Shown: piece after piece, positions 19,176-28,355 of the stretch
Position numbering within the stretch: the stretch's first letter is position 1
How the letters are laid out: the number at the start of each line of letters is the position of its first letter
Assembly: GCF_036021035.1 (NCBI RefSeq)
Contig: NZ_CP107930.1
Location: 806,001 to 870,000 of the forward strand
Direction of reading: 5' to 3'
Source: Kineococcus sp. NBC_00420
GTDB lineage: Bacteria > Actinomycetota > Actinomycetes > Actinomycetales > Kineococcaceae
Length of the DNA: 64,000 nucleotides
Program-made: the position numbers and the translations under genes
The notes under the pieces: model-generated
Seen by the model: only the letters and a program-made list of their open reading frames with translations
Told to the model about the DNA's origin: nothing
Database searches by the model: none

Positions 19176-20739
19176 GCTCCTCGGTCGAGACCGCACCCAC
19201 GACGCGCACCGACCGGCTCCTCGGGGGCGTCGAACGGATCGGCAACAAGATCCCCGATCCCTTCGTCCTGTTCGTCGGGCTGTTCCTGGTTCTCTCGATC
19301 GTCTCGACGGTCATGGCGGCGCTCGGGACGACCGTCCGGATCCCCGGCTCCGAGGAGGTGCAGGACGTCCGCGGGCTGTTCACCGTCGAGGGGATCCGGT
19401 GGCTCACGACGAACCTCGTCGACAACTTCGTGTCCTTCCCCCCGCTGGGGACGGTCGTGGTGATCCTGCTCGCGGTGGGTCTCGCCCAGCGCAGCGGGTT
19501 GATGTCCGCGCTCATCAAGGTCGCGTTCGCCGGGGCCCCGACGTGGGCCCTGCCCTACGCCGTCGCCGCGGTCTGCATGGTCGGGCACGTGATGGCCGAC
19601 TCGGTGATGATCGTCATCCCGCCGCTGGCGGCGATGGTGTTCAAGGCCGCCGGACGCCACCCCGTCGCCGGGTTGCTCGGCGCCTTCGCCGCGGCGGGGG
19701 CGGCGTACTCGACGTCGTTCGTCGTCACGAGCCTCGACGCGTTGTTCTCGGGGATCACCCAGTCGGTGACGGCGTCGCTGCCCGACGCGGGGACTCCGGT
19801 GACGCCGGTGTCGAACTGGTTCTACAACATCGCGTGCTCGGTGGTCCTCACGGTCGTCTGCGGGTTGCTCATCACCAAGGTGCTGGAACCCCGGCTGACC
19901 CGGCAGGGAGTTCCCACGACGCAGCAGGAGGGTTCCGAGGGCATCGGGACCGTCGAGGACGTCTCGGACCTGTCCGTCTCGCGCGACGACCGCCGAGGGT
20001 TGCGCCGGGCCGGGGTCGCCGCGATGCTCACCGTCGCGGTCCTCGTCGCGCTGACCGTCGTCCCGGGTTCGCCGATGCGCAACGAGAGCGGCGGCTACCT
20101 CCCGGAGTCCCCGCTGCTGGACTCCGTCGCTTCATCGTGTTCGCCCTGCTCGCCGTGCCGGCGCTGGCCTTCGGCCGGTCCACGGGAACCCTGCGCCACC
20201 TCGTCGACGTCCCGAAGGCCATGGGCGAGGCCGTGCGCGACATGGCCCCGTTCATCGTCCTGGCCTTCGTGCTGGGTCAGTTCGTCGCGTTGTTCACCTG
20301 GTCCCGGGTCGGGTCGTGGATGGCCGTCTCGGGTGCCGGTGGCCTCGACGCCCTGGACCTCGACGGTTTCGAGGCGATCATCGCGTTCATCGTCCTGGCC
20401 TCGCTGCTGAACCTGTTCATCACCTCGGGGTCCTCGATGTGGACGATCATGGGTGCGGTGTTCGTGCCGATGTTCGCCCTCCTCGGCTACGAACCCGCCT
20501 TCACCCAGGCCGCGTTCCGCGTCGGCGACTCCGCCACCCAGATCCTCACCCCCCTGAACCCCTACCTGGTGCTCGTGCTGGCGATGGTCCGCCGCTACGA
20601 ACCCCAGGCCGGGCTGGGAACCCTCATCGCCCGGTTCCTGCCGTTCACGATCTGCTTCTGGATCGCGTGGGTGCTGATGCTCAGCCTGTGGTTCGTGCTG
20701 GACCTGCCGTTCGGGCCGGGGCAGTTCGCACGGATGTGA
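19172..20739 (+). pseudogene. AbgT-family transporter, frameshifted
   Basis: A polytopic transporter of the AbgT family (p-aminobenzoyl-glutamate uptake or sulfonamide/PABA export). The first part, from GTG 19172, contains DRLLGGVERIGNKIPDPFVL, and reads well to SPLLDSV near 20130. The reading then has to move to another frame (net change of minus one base), where FIVFALLAVPALAFG continues through SGSSMWTIMGAVFVPMF to 20739. Without the shift the first frame runs on as non-membrane sequence to a stop at 20410. Family comparison suggests about four bases are missing between the two parts. It could be a real inactivating mutation or an assembly error. Coupled to the amidohydrolase upstream. Confidence 0.85.
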
Positions 20740-20763
20740 GGTCCGAGGTGGCACAGTGGGCCC

Positions 20764-21771
20764 GTGCCCTCGCGTCGCCACCTGCTCGGCCTCGGGCTGC
20801 TGGGCGGCGTCGGGCTGGGGCTGCGGGGGTCGGTGACCCCGGTCGTCGTCGGCACCGGCGACACCCTCGCGGCCCGGACGGCCCGTTCGCGGGCCGCGGG
20901 CATCCCCACCGGTATGACCGGGTACGAACACGTCGGCGTGCCGGTGGGGACACAGCTCACCCCCCGGAGGAGTTCGTTCACCAGCTCCGCCGACGGGGAG
21001 GTGCTCGAGTTCGTCGACCTGCGCGGCCTCGTGACCATCAACCACCGCGACGTGACGATCCGGTACTGCCGGATCACCAGCACCGGGGACCCGAAGATCC
21101 GGGTGAACTCCGCGCGTCACCGGGGAGCGTCCCTGCACCTGCACGACTGCGTGGTGCGGGGGGCCTCCGACACCGACCACGGCACGGCCATCGGCTACGG
21201 CAACTACACCGCGGAACGGGTCTGGGTCACCCGCTGCGAGGACGCCTTCCGGCTCGGGGCGAACGCGACCATCGACACCTGCCTCACCGACGGTCAGTCC
21301 ATCGCGCGGCTGCCCAACGGCAGCCGGGTCCACACCGACGGGGTGCAGTCGACGGGCGCGGACAACGCCGACGGGGTCTGGTCCACCGTCCGGAACTCGT
21401 CCCTGCTCGCCGTCCGGGTCGACGGGTCCAAGGGGAACTCCGCCGTCATCCTCGGTTCCGAGGGTCCACGGGTGGACGGTGAGAACCTGGGCACCCCCAC
21501 CCGCAACGTCCTCGTCGAGGGGAACTTCTTCTCCGACGGCTCCTACTCGGTCATGCAGAAGGCACCGGAGAACGCGCGGGGTCTCATGGAGAACATCGTG
21601 TTCCGCGACAACGTCTACGCCGGCAACGGGGAGTACGGCGAGATCGCGGTCCCCCGCTGGGCGGTCGGGAAGTACGTCACCTTCACCGATGAGGTGACGG
21701 CGGGCGGGTCGAGGGCCGGACTCTCGTACTGGGCGAAGTCGGCGACGGCCCCCGACTGGTTCGTGGACTGA
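20764..21771 (+). CDS. Secreted right-handed beta-helix protein
   Basis: A 335-residue exported protein starting with GTG. The N-terminus PSRRHLLGLGLLGGVGLGL has twin arginines followed by a hydrophobic stretch, as in a Tat signal peptide. The mature part has short repeating strands (DVTIRYCRI, LHLHDCVV, ERVWVTRC, NATIDTCLT, RNVLVEGNFF, ENIVFRDNVY) typical of a parallel beta-helix, as found in polysaccharide lyases and related carbohydrate-binding proteins. Cys residues recur at the strand turns. No lyase catalytic motif is certain. It lies 24 bases after the broken transporter. Confidence 0.75.
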   Translation: MPSRRHLLGLGLLGGVGLGLRGSVTPVVVGTGDTLAARTARSRAAGIPTGMTGYEHVGVPVGTQLTPRRSSFTSSADGEVLEFVDLRGLVTINHRDVTIRYCRITSTGDPKIRVNSARHRGASLHLHDCVVRGASDTDHGTAIGYGNYTAERVWVTRCEDAFRLGANATIDTCLTDGQSIARLPNGSRVHTDGVQSTGADNADGVWSTVRNSSLLAVRVDGSKGNSAVILGSEGPRVDGENLGTPTRNVLVEGNFFSDGSYSVMQKAPENARGLMENIVFRDNVYAGNGEYGEIAVPRWAVGKYVTFTDEVTAGGSRAGLSYWAKSATAPDWFVD

Positions 21772-21825
21772 CTGGGGTCCGACTCGAGAGAACCGTCCGG
21801 AACCCTTGCGACACAACAGGTCACC

Positions 21826-21854
21826 TTGTTCGAACCTTGCGAACGAGGTAGACT
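21826..21854 (+). promoter_or_regulatory. Probable leaderless promoter with internal dyad (HNH gene)
   Basis: TTGTTC (21826-21831) and TAGACT (21849-21854) are separated by 17 bases, a good sigma-A promoter. Transcription would begin about seven bases after the -10, at the ATG at 21861, giving a leaderless mRNA. An inverted repeat GTTCG-N7-CGAAC (21828-21844) fills the spacer and could bind a regulator. Confidence 0.6.
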
Positions 21855-21860
21855 CAGGAC

Positions 21861-23316
21861 ATGACAGCGGTACTCGCGGACGCAGCAGAAGAGGCCCCCA
21901 CCGGGGTCGCCTTCGGCCTCCCCGGCAAGTACCGCCGCTTCGCCGACGCCGCCCACGCCCTCTTCTACCTCGGCGTCGCCGACGCCGTCACCATGGTCCA
22001 CGACTCCCCCCACCCCGACCTCGACCAGCTCCAAGACCGCGGGGTCACCATCCTCCAGCGCTAGCGCGCTGGCTCCAGGAACCGGGTTCGACCGCTGGGA
22101 GGCCGCCGTCGACCTCGTCGCCGAGGAGTACTCCCGCGACGAAGGCATGGACTTCGACCGCGCCCGCGCCACCATCCACAACGCCTGGCGCAAAGGCCAC
22201 GACCACCGCGCCCTCTGGCAAGCCGTCGCCGACGCCACCGTCACCCGCTACCAGGCGCGCACCATCGAAGACCACGCCGAACGCCTCAGCGCGCGCACCG
22301 CCACCCTCACCGAAGAGATCGACCTCGACGGACGCGTCACCTCCGTCCACGCCGAGGAGGACGAGAAGCTCCTCCAAGGAGAGGACTACACCGCGGCCCT
22401 GCAGGACTACCTCACCGACGCCGTCCACCACGCACAGGCAGGATTGACCGGGCGGAAACTGGGCATCAAGTGCTCCCAGAAAGTCCGAGCTCTCACCCCT
22501 GGCTACGAATCCGTCATCCTGGAGAAGAACGACGACCCCCGCGGACTGGGACACACCCCCTGCGAAGACGGCCTCCACAGCCACCTCGGGTTCATCACCC
22601 CCACCGCCTTCGCCCTGCGACTGGTCGCCCACACCAACGCCGCCGCCGACCAGGCCGCCGACGCCGCCAAGAAGGCCGGCCTCCTCGACACCCGCTCCCA
22701 CGGGCAGCGAGTTCGCGACGTCATCGTCGACATGCTGACCGACGCCATGAACCGCGCCGTGCCCGCCGCCAGTGACGTGACTGAATTCGCCACGGAGGAC
22801 TCCCCCGCCGTGACGGGGCGGACGCACCGCCCCGCGACGTCGGTCCAGGTCCACGTCCGCGTCGACGCCACCACCCTCCTCGGCCTCGACGACGACGAAG
22901 CCACCGTCGACGGCCTCGGATCGGTCCCCGCCCACGTCGCCCGCGAACTCGCCACCACCACCGGTGCGATGTGGCGCAAGGTCATCTGCTCACCCGGAAC
23001 CCGAGACGTCATCGACATCGGCGCCAAGGCCTACGCCATCACCGACACCATGCGCCGCTTCATCACCGCCCGCGATGAGTACTGCCAGGCACCCGGCTGC
23101 CACGTCCCCGCCGTCAACTGCGACCTCGACCACACGATCCCCTGGCCGGAAGGTCACACCACCGCGAACAACCTCCGCGCCTACTGCCGGGGCCACCACC
23201 GCTTCAAGACCCAGTACGTCTTCGAAGCCACCAAGGCCCACCACGCCAGAATCGCCCAGCGGCTCGGGACACCGAAGGAACTCTGGCCCGGACTCCCCGA
23301 CGAACCACCCTTCTGA
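21861..23316 (+). pseudogene. HNH endonuclease (DUF222/13E12-type), frameshifted
   Basis: The first frame encodes 67 residues (from ATG 21861, with GLPGKYRRFADAAHALFYLG) and stops at a TAG at 22062-22064. The next frame continues as APGTGFDRWEAAVDLVAEEYS and runs to 23316, with an internal ATG at 22147. The long part contains LWQAVADATVTRYQARTIED, resembling the DUF222 helical region, and a C-terminal HNH motif with CQAPGCHVPAVNCDLDHTIPW and NLRAYCRGHH. Such HNH proteins are often multicopy in actinobacteria. Either the gene is broken at about 22060 or translation restarts at 22147. A terminator follows. Confidence 0.75.
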
Positions 23317-23327
23317 CCGCCGACGTG

Positions 23328-23363
23328 AAACACCCCCGCAGCCAGCAAGGCCGCGGGGGCGTT
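23328..23363. terminator. Terminator between HNH gene and AAA ATPase gene
   Basis: A GC-rich hairpin (CCCCCGC at 23333-23339 pairing with GCGGGGG at 23353-23359, plus GCC/GGC inside, loop AGCAA) lies between two convergent genes and probably ends transcription from both. Confidence 0.7.
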
Positions 23364-23379
23364 CGTGCTGCCTTGATCC

Positions 23380-24699
23380 TCAGAGGTAGTTGCCGGTCAG
23401 GGCCGCGGGCTGCCAGCGCCCTTCCCGCACGACCTGCTGGAGGACCTCGGTGGTGAGGTTCGCGCCGTGGCCGAGCACGCTGCGGCGCACCACCTCCCGC
23501 AGGTCGGCCCCGGTGACCCCGGGCGGCAGCTGACGGGCGAGGGCGGTGCAGTCCACGGCCGTCTCACCGAAGCGACCGAGGAGACGGCGCAGGATCGCCT
23601 CGCAGGCCTCCTGGTCCGGCGGGGCGAGGTGGATCACGGCGTCGAAGCGGGCGGAACGGGTCGCGGCGGCGTCGAGGGCGGCGGGGTCGTTGGTGCTGGC
23701 GATGGTGAGCACGTCGCGGTACTCCTCGGTGCCGTCGAGCACGGCGAGGAAGTCGGCCAGCGCGGTGCCGCGCGCCCCGGCCTTGCGGTCCCCCAGGTAG
23801 AGGTCGACGTCCTCGAGGACCACCACGCTCGGACCGAGGTCCGCCGTCTCGCGGTACACCTGACGCAGCACCGACGAGGCCGCGGAGGCGTCGACGATGA
23901 TCACCGTGAAGTCACCCGCGAGTTCACGGGCGACGACCCGGCTGAGGGCGCTCTTGCCGACCCCGGGCGGACCGGCCAGCAGCACCCCGCGGTTCGTCCC
24001 CAGGCCGAGGTCGCGCAACAGCTCCGCACGGGTGGTGAGCGCCGCGACGTTCGCGTCGATCTCGGCCCACACCGCCGCGGGGAGCACGAGGTCGGCCCGG
24101 CCTCCCGGACCCAGCGCGGTGGGTTTGAGCTTCAGCGGGAGGTGCGCGTCGGCGTGCAGGATCCGGCCCCGGTAGAAGCCCTTGTCCCGACGGGCCGTCG
24201 CGAGCAGGGAGTCCACCAGACCCCGCGCGGCGGCGTGGTCGCCCGGGCGCGACAGCACCCGCAGCGACGCCGGCTGCGGCGCGTACTCGTGCTGGGCGAG
24301 CTGCACGACGACGTCGGCCGCGGCGGCGGTCCCGGCCGGGAAGAACGCCGCCGTCGAGGTGGGGACGGAGACGTGCTCGTCCAGGAGGTCGATGCGCTGC
24401 CAGGTGGGCGGTTCGTCGTCCTCGACCGGACCCAGCGCCGCACCGTGCACCTCGACCAGATCGGCCAGCGCCGCGCCCACCGAGATCGCGCGGGTGTTGG
24501 TCAGCTCCACGAGCTCCGACACCAGCGACGTGTGCGGCAGTTCGAGGTGGGCCTCCACGAAACCGTTCGCGGTGACCGTCGAGCGACTGCCGCCGGAGAG
24601 GACCTCGCCCACGAGGGCGACCGCCCGACGGACGTCGGCGGGTTCCGCCGACAGCCTGCGAGCGAGGGCGAGACCGAGGTCGTCGTCGTCAGGGAGCAC
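23380..24699 (-). CDS. AAA+ ATPase
   Basis: A 439-residue protein. The N-terminal ~200 residues are of no family I can name firmly, though DUF5925-type AAA proteins of Streptomyces have a similar layout. The C-terminal AAA module has Walker A GPPGVGKS (243-250), Walker B VVVLEDVD (292-299), sensor-1 ASTND (334-338) and arginine-finger candidates in ATRSARFD (347-354). The DLYLG-DRKAG insertion after Walker B and the classic-AAA order suggest an unfoldase or disassembly enzyme. No protease or transmembrane part is seen. It lies nine bases downstream of the carboxylesterase gene in the same direction. The function is unknown. Confidence 0.8.
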   Translation of the reverse strand: MLPDDDDLGLALARRLSAEPADVRRAVALVGEVLSGGSRSTVTANGFVEAHLELPHTSLVSELVELTNTRAISVGAALADLVEVHGAALGPVEDDEPPTWQRIDLLDEHVSVPTSTAAFFPAGTAAAADVVVQLAQHEYAPQPASLRVLSRPGDHAAARGLVDSLLATARRDKGFYRGRILHADAHLPLKLKPTALGPGGRADLVLPAAVWAEIDANVAALTTRAELLRDLGLGTNRGVLLAGPPGVGKSALSRVVARELAGDFTVIIVDASAASSVLRQVYRETADLGPSVVVLEDVDLYLGDRKAGARGTALADFLAVLDGTEEYRDVLTIASTNDPAALDAAATRSARFDAVIHLAPPDQEACEAILRRLLGRFGETAVDCTALARQLPPGVTGADLREVVRRSVLGHGANLTTEVLQQVVREGRWQPAALTGNYL

Positions 24700-24708
24700 C
24701 GCCCGACG

Positions 24709-26271
24709 CTACGTCCTGGCGGTCCGGAGCGCGACCTCGTCGTAGGGCTGGAACTCGACGTCGGCCCAGGTGCGCTCCCGCGGGTCCGGCGCGTGGTCGA
24801 GGGAGTCCTGGGAACCCCAGACCCGCACGGGGGTCCCCTCGGCGCCGATGGCCGGCCAGCCCGGGTCACCGTCGGCGGCGAACGACGTCCACGCCGCGAC
24901 CATCCGCCGGGACAGCGCGGAACTCGCCGGGGTGGGGAACACCCCGCGCAGCCGGGGACCCAGCCGGGGGACCCGTCGGGCCAGCGGCAGCACCGGGACG
25001 GCGTGCAGGAAGGGTTCCATCGCCTGCGGGTTGCCGAACGCGAACGGCACGTCGAGACCGTGGGTCGCGCCGAACCGGCCACCGAGGGCCGGGGAACGCC
25101 AGGTGAACCGGGACAGGAACGTCCGGCCCCCGCGGGCGGTGTGCGCGCGGGCGAAGCGCCGCGAGGGTTCTGCGAACAGGCCGTCGCTCAGGAGCGCGTC
25201 CCCGACCGTGCCCGGGTCCGCCCCGGGCAGGAACCCCCGGTACTCCTCGACGGCCGCCGCGGGCAGGCCCACGGCCAGGGCGAACTCGACGACCTCGTCC
25301 CAGGTCTTCGCGACAGGCGCGAAACCACTGCGGGAGAACAGCTTCCACTCGTCGGCGACGCTCGAGACCATGAGGTCGACCGCCGGGTCGCCGCCGGCGC
25401 CGGGGCCCTCCATGAACGGCGCGGTGACCACCTCACCGTCGACGACCGGGTGGTACAGCAACGGGACGGAACCCCGCGGCCCGGCGTCCGGGTCGGCCGC
25501 GAGGTCCTGGGCGACCGCGTCGGAGGCGGCCAGCAGCCGGATCGGCGGCAGACCGGCGAACCCCTCGCGGTCGGCCGGGACGCGCGCGGCGCGGGCGACG
25601 TGGCGGGCGACCCGTTCGGCCTGCGCGACGGTGTAGGTCTCCCCCGTGATGCTCGCCGCGATGGCGCGCGTGAACAGCCCCCGGGCGACGGGGGCGCAGG
25701 TCAACGCCGCGACCGAGGACGCACCGGCGGACTGACCGGCGATCGTGACCCGTGAGGGATCACCACCGAACGGGGTGATGTTGTCCTGGATCCACCGCAG
25801 GGCGGCGATCTGGTCGAGGAGGCCGCGGTTGTGCGGGGCTCCGGGAACGGCCCCGAACCCCTCGAAGCCGAGGCGGTAGTTCATGGAGACGACGACGAAA
25901 CCCCGCGCGACCCACGCGGCCGGGTGGTAGCCCGGGGCCGAGCCGGAACCCGAGACCCAGCCGCCGCCGTGGATCCAGACGAGGACCGGCAGACCGCGCG
26001 TGAACGCCTCGGGGACGTGCACGTCGAGGGTGAGGTGGTCCTCCCCGGACCGCGGCGTCCACCCGTAGCCGGAGCGGGGGTCCTGCGGGGCGACCGGGGC
26101 CTTCTCGTCGGCGGGTCGGACCCCGGACCACGGCTCCACCGGCGTGGGGGCGGCGAAGCGGCGGACGCCCACGGGTGGGGCTGCGTAGGGGATGCCCAGG
26201 AAGGAGACCACTCCGCGCCGGGCCGCCCGACCTCGGACGCCACCCGCCGTCGTGACGACGACCCTGGGCAT
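24709..26271 (-). CDS. Type-B carboxylesterase / lipase
   Basis: A 520-residue alpha/beta hydrolase of the carboxylesterase type-B family. The oxyanion-hole motif HGGG is at residues 101-104, the nucleophile Ser181 lies in GQSAGA, and the acid and histidine are probably Glu307 (SSVADEWKLF) and His403 (GATHGLDVPF). There is no signal peptide. Substrates of this family are carboxylic esters, often broad. A strong ribosome-binding site (GGGAGGAG) precedes the ATG at 26271. Spacing of nine bases to the AAA+ ATPase gene suggests co-transcription. Upstream lies a long inverted repeat that separates it from the PTS operon. Confidence 0.88.
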   Translation of the reverse strand: MPRVVVTTAGGVRGRAARRGVVSFLGIPYAAPPVGVRRFAAPTPVEPWSGVRPADEKAPVAPQDPRSGYGWTPRSGEDHLTLDVHVPEAFTRGLPVLVWIHGGGWVSGSGSAPGYHPAAWVARGFVVVSMNYRLGFEGFGAVPGAPHNRGLLDQIAALRWIQDNITPFGGDPSRVTIAGQSAGASSVAALTCAPVARGLFTRAIAASITGETYTVAQAERVARHVARAARVPADREGFAGLPPIRLLAASDAVAQDLAADPDAGPRGSVPLLYHPVVDGEVVTAPFMEGPGAGGDPAVDLMVSSVADEWKLFSRSGFAPVAKTWDEVVEFALAVGLPAAAVEEYRGFLPGADPGTVGDALLSDGLFAEPSRRFARAHTARGGRTFLSRFTWRSPALGGRFGATHGLDVPFAFGNPQAMEPFLHAVPVLPLARRVPRLGPRLRGVFPTPASSALSRRMVAAWTSFAADGDPGWPAIGAEGTPVRVWGSQDSLDHAPDPRERTWADVEFQPYDEVALRTART

Positions 26272-26293
26272 CGCCCGCTCCTCCCGACGTCCG

Positions 26294-26366
26294 CCGCGCG
26301 TTCCTGAAGGACCCCTCGACGAGGCCGGGGGGACGTCCCGTCGAGGGATCCGTCAGGAGCGCGCGG
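26294..26366. terminator. Long imperfect hairpin (28-bp arms) after the PTS operon
   Basis: Arms at 26294-26321 and 26339-26366 match over 28 positions with only three mismatches, around a 17-base loop. On the minus strand it lies between the ptsI stop (26393) and the carboxylesterase ribosome-binding site. It has no U-run. It may terminate the PTS transcript or act as a leader structure for the esterase gene. Confidence 0.6.
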
Positions 26367-26392
26367 CGTGCTCCCTCGTGACCCGAAGAACT

Positions 26393-28066
26393 TTACCGTG
26401 CGACGACCTCGGGATCGGCCAGCCTCGCCGCAGCGGCGCGCGCGTCGGCCGGGGTCACCGCGGCCAGCGCCGCCGCCGCCATCGCCCGGCACGTCGCGGA
26501 GGTCGTGCGCGACAACGCGAACCGGACGGCGGGCACGGCCGCGGGAGCCATCGAGAGACTGGTGACGCCCAGACCGACGAGGACCAGCGCGAGCAGCGGA
26601 TCGCGGGCCGCTTCGCCGCAGACACCAACGGGCGCCTGCGCCGCGGCCCCGGCCGCACCGGTGAGACCCACCAGCTGCAGCACTGCCGGCTGCCACGGGT
26701 CGAGCAGGTCGGCGAGATCGCCCTCGAGGCGGTCGGCGGCCATCGTGTACTGGGTGAGGTCGTTGGTCCCGATGCTCACGAAGTCCAGCCCCGCGGCGAG
26801 CAGGTGCGGGGCCCGCAGCGCAGCGGCCGGGACCTCGACCATCGCGCCGACCTCACGCAGACCCGCCGCGCGGGCCCGGTCGGCGAAACCGCGGGCCTCC
26901 TCGGGCGTGGCGACCACGGGCGCCATGACCCAGGGCTGGGTGCCGCTGATCTCGGCGGCTGCGGCCAGGGCCCGCAGCTGGGTGTCGAGCAGATCCGGGT
27001 GCCGGCGGGCGGTGCGCAGCCCCCGGACGCCGAGGGCCGGGTTCTCCTCGGCCGCGACCGCGACGAAGGCCAGCGGTGTGTCCGCCCCCGCGTCGAGGGT
27101 GCGCACGACGACCTTGCGGTCGCCGAACGCCTTAAGCACGCGGACGTAGACCTCGGTCTGCTCCTCCAGCGTCGGCGCGGAGTTCCGGTCCAGGAAGAGC
27201 ACCTCGGTGCGGAACAACCCGACCCCTTCGACGTCCAGCGCGGCAGCGCGTTCGGCGTCGGCGAGGGTCCCGACGTTGGCCAGCAACTGCACGCCGACCC
27301 CGTCGGCCGTCCGGCCGGGCCCCCCGGCGGACGCGGCGAGTTCGGCACGCACCGCACGACGGGTCTCGATCGCGGACCGGAGTCCGGTGCCGGGATCGAG
27401 GGTGACGGAACCGGAGCGGGCGTCGACCGCCACGGCGCACCCGTCGGCGATCCGCAGCGCCCCCTCGACCCGGACGACGCAGGGGATGTCGAACTGGGCC
27501 GCGACGATCGCGGTGTGGCTGGTGGGGCCGCCGAGCTCGGTGACGATCCCGACGACCTGGGACAGGTCCAGCGCCGCGGTGTCGGCCGGGGCGAGGTCGC
27601 GGGCGATCACCACCGAGGGACCGGAGAGTTCCGGCACACCCGGCTCGGGCAGGCCCAGGACCCGGGCGACGACCCGATCGCGGACGTCGCGCAGGTCGGT
27701 GACCCGCTCGGCGAGGTGGGGGCCGCCGGCCGCGAGGATCTCGCAGAACGTCTCCACGGCCTCGTCGACGGCCGTCGCCGGACCGGTGCCGAGAGCCAGT
27801 CGGCGCTCGACCTCGGCCGGCAGACCGGGGTCCGCCGCCATCAGCGCGGTCGCCTGCAGGACGTCGGCGACGGTCCCGCCGGCCCGCTCCGCGCGGGCGC
27901 GCAGGGAGTTCGCGACGGCGTCGAACGCGGCGCGGACGTCCGCCCCGGCCGTCACCGGGTCCGCGGCCGCCGGTTCGTCGGCGGGCGGGCGGGCGGGGAG
28001 GGCGAGCACGACGGCCGTCCCCACCGCGGCCGACGAGCCGACGCCGACCCCGGACGACTCACGCAT
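26393..28066 (-). CDS. ptsI: PTS phosphoenolpyruvate-protein phosphotransferase (enzyme I)
   Basis: A 557-residue cytoplasmic enzyme I that takes phosphate from phosphoenolpyruvate and passes it to HPr. The phosphorylated histidine is His184 in the TELGGPTSHTAIVAAQ motif. The PEP-binding barrel shows FRTEVLFLDR, GVRGLRTARR, ISIGTNDLTQY-like VSIGTNDLTQYTMAADR and the C-terminal VGVCGEAARDP with the active Cys. The ATG start overlaps the last eight bases of ptsH, so they are co-translated. Length is normal for the family. The Ala-rich linker at about residues 25-45 is ordinary for such GC content. Confidence 0.95.
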   Translation of the reverse strand: MRESSGVGVGSSAAVGTAVVLALPARPPADEPAAADPVTAGADVRAAFDAVANSLRARAERAGGTVADVLQATALMAADPGLPAEVERRLALGTGPATAVDEAVETFCEILAAGGPHLAERVTDLRDVRDRVVARVLGLPEPGVPELSGPSVVIARDLAPADTAALDLSQVVGIVTELGGPTSHTAIVAAQFDIPCVVRVEGALRIADGCAVAVDARSGSVTLDPGTGLRSAIETRRAVRAELAASAGGPGRTADGVGVQLLANVGTLADAERAAALDVEGVGLFRTEVLFLDRNSAPTLEEQTEVYVRVLKAFGDRKVVVRTLDAGADTPLAFVAVAAEENPALGVRGLRTARRHPDLLDTQLRALAAAAEISGTQPWVMAPVVATPEEARGFADRARAAGLREVGAMVEVPAAALRAPHLLAAGLDFVSIGTNDLTQYTMAADRLEGDLADLLDPWQPAVLQLVGLTGAAGAAAQAPVGVCGEAARDPLLALVLVGLGVTSLSMAPAAVPAVRFALSRTTSATCRAMAAAALAAVTPADARAAAARLADPEVVAR

Positions 28067-28355
28067 CGTGGTCGGTCTCCACGAGGCCCGCGAGGGTCTC
28101 CAAGGCCGCCTCCGCGCCGTCCCCCTGCGCCGTCAGGACGACCTCGTCGCCGTGCCGGGCACCCAACCCCATCACCCTGAGGATGCTGCGGGCGTCGACC
28201 GGGTCACCGGATCCGAGGGCGATGGTCACCGGCAGTCCGGTTACCGCTGCGGCCCGGACGACGAGTGACGCCGGGCGGGCGTGCAGGCCGACGCGGGAGG
28301 CGACGACAGCGGTGCGGGTGGCGGTGGACACAGGGGTCACCGCGACGCCCTTCAT
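28059..28355 (-). CDS. ptsH: Phosphocarrier protein HPr
   Basis: A 98-residue HPr. The phosphorylation site His25 is in SRVGLHARPAS, and the regulatory-type Ser57 lies in DARSILRVMGLGA. HPr carries phosphate from enzyme I to EIIA proteins. It has about ten extra N-terminal residues compared with the usual ~88. Overlaps with both neighbours (four bases with EIIA through ATGA, eight bases with ptsI) show a tightly coupled operon. HPr kinase is not encoded here, so Ser phosphorylation is uncertain. Confidence 0.95.
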   Translation of the reverse strand: MKGVAVTPVSTATRTAVVASRVGLHARPASLVVRAAAVTGLPVTIALGSGDPVDARSILRVMGLGARHGDEVVLTAQGDGAEAALETLAGLVETDHDA

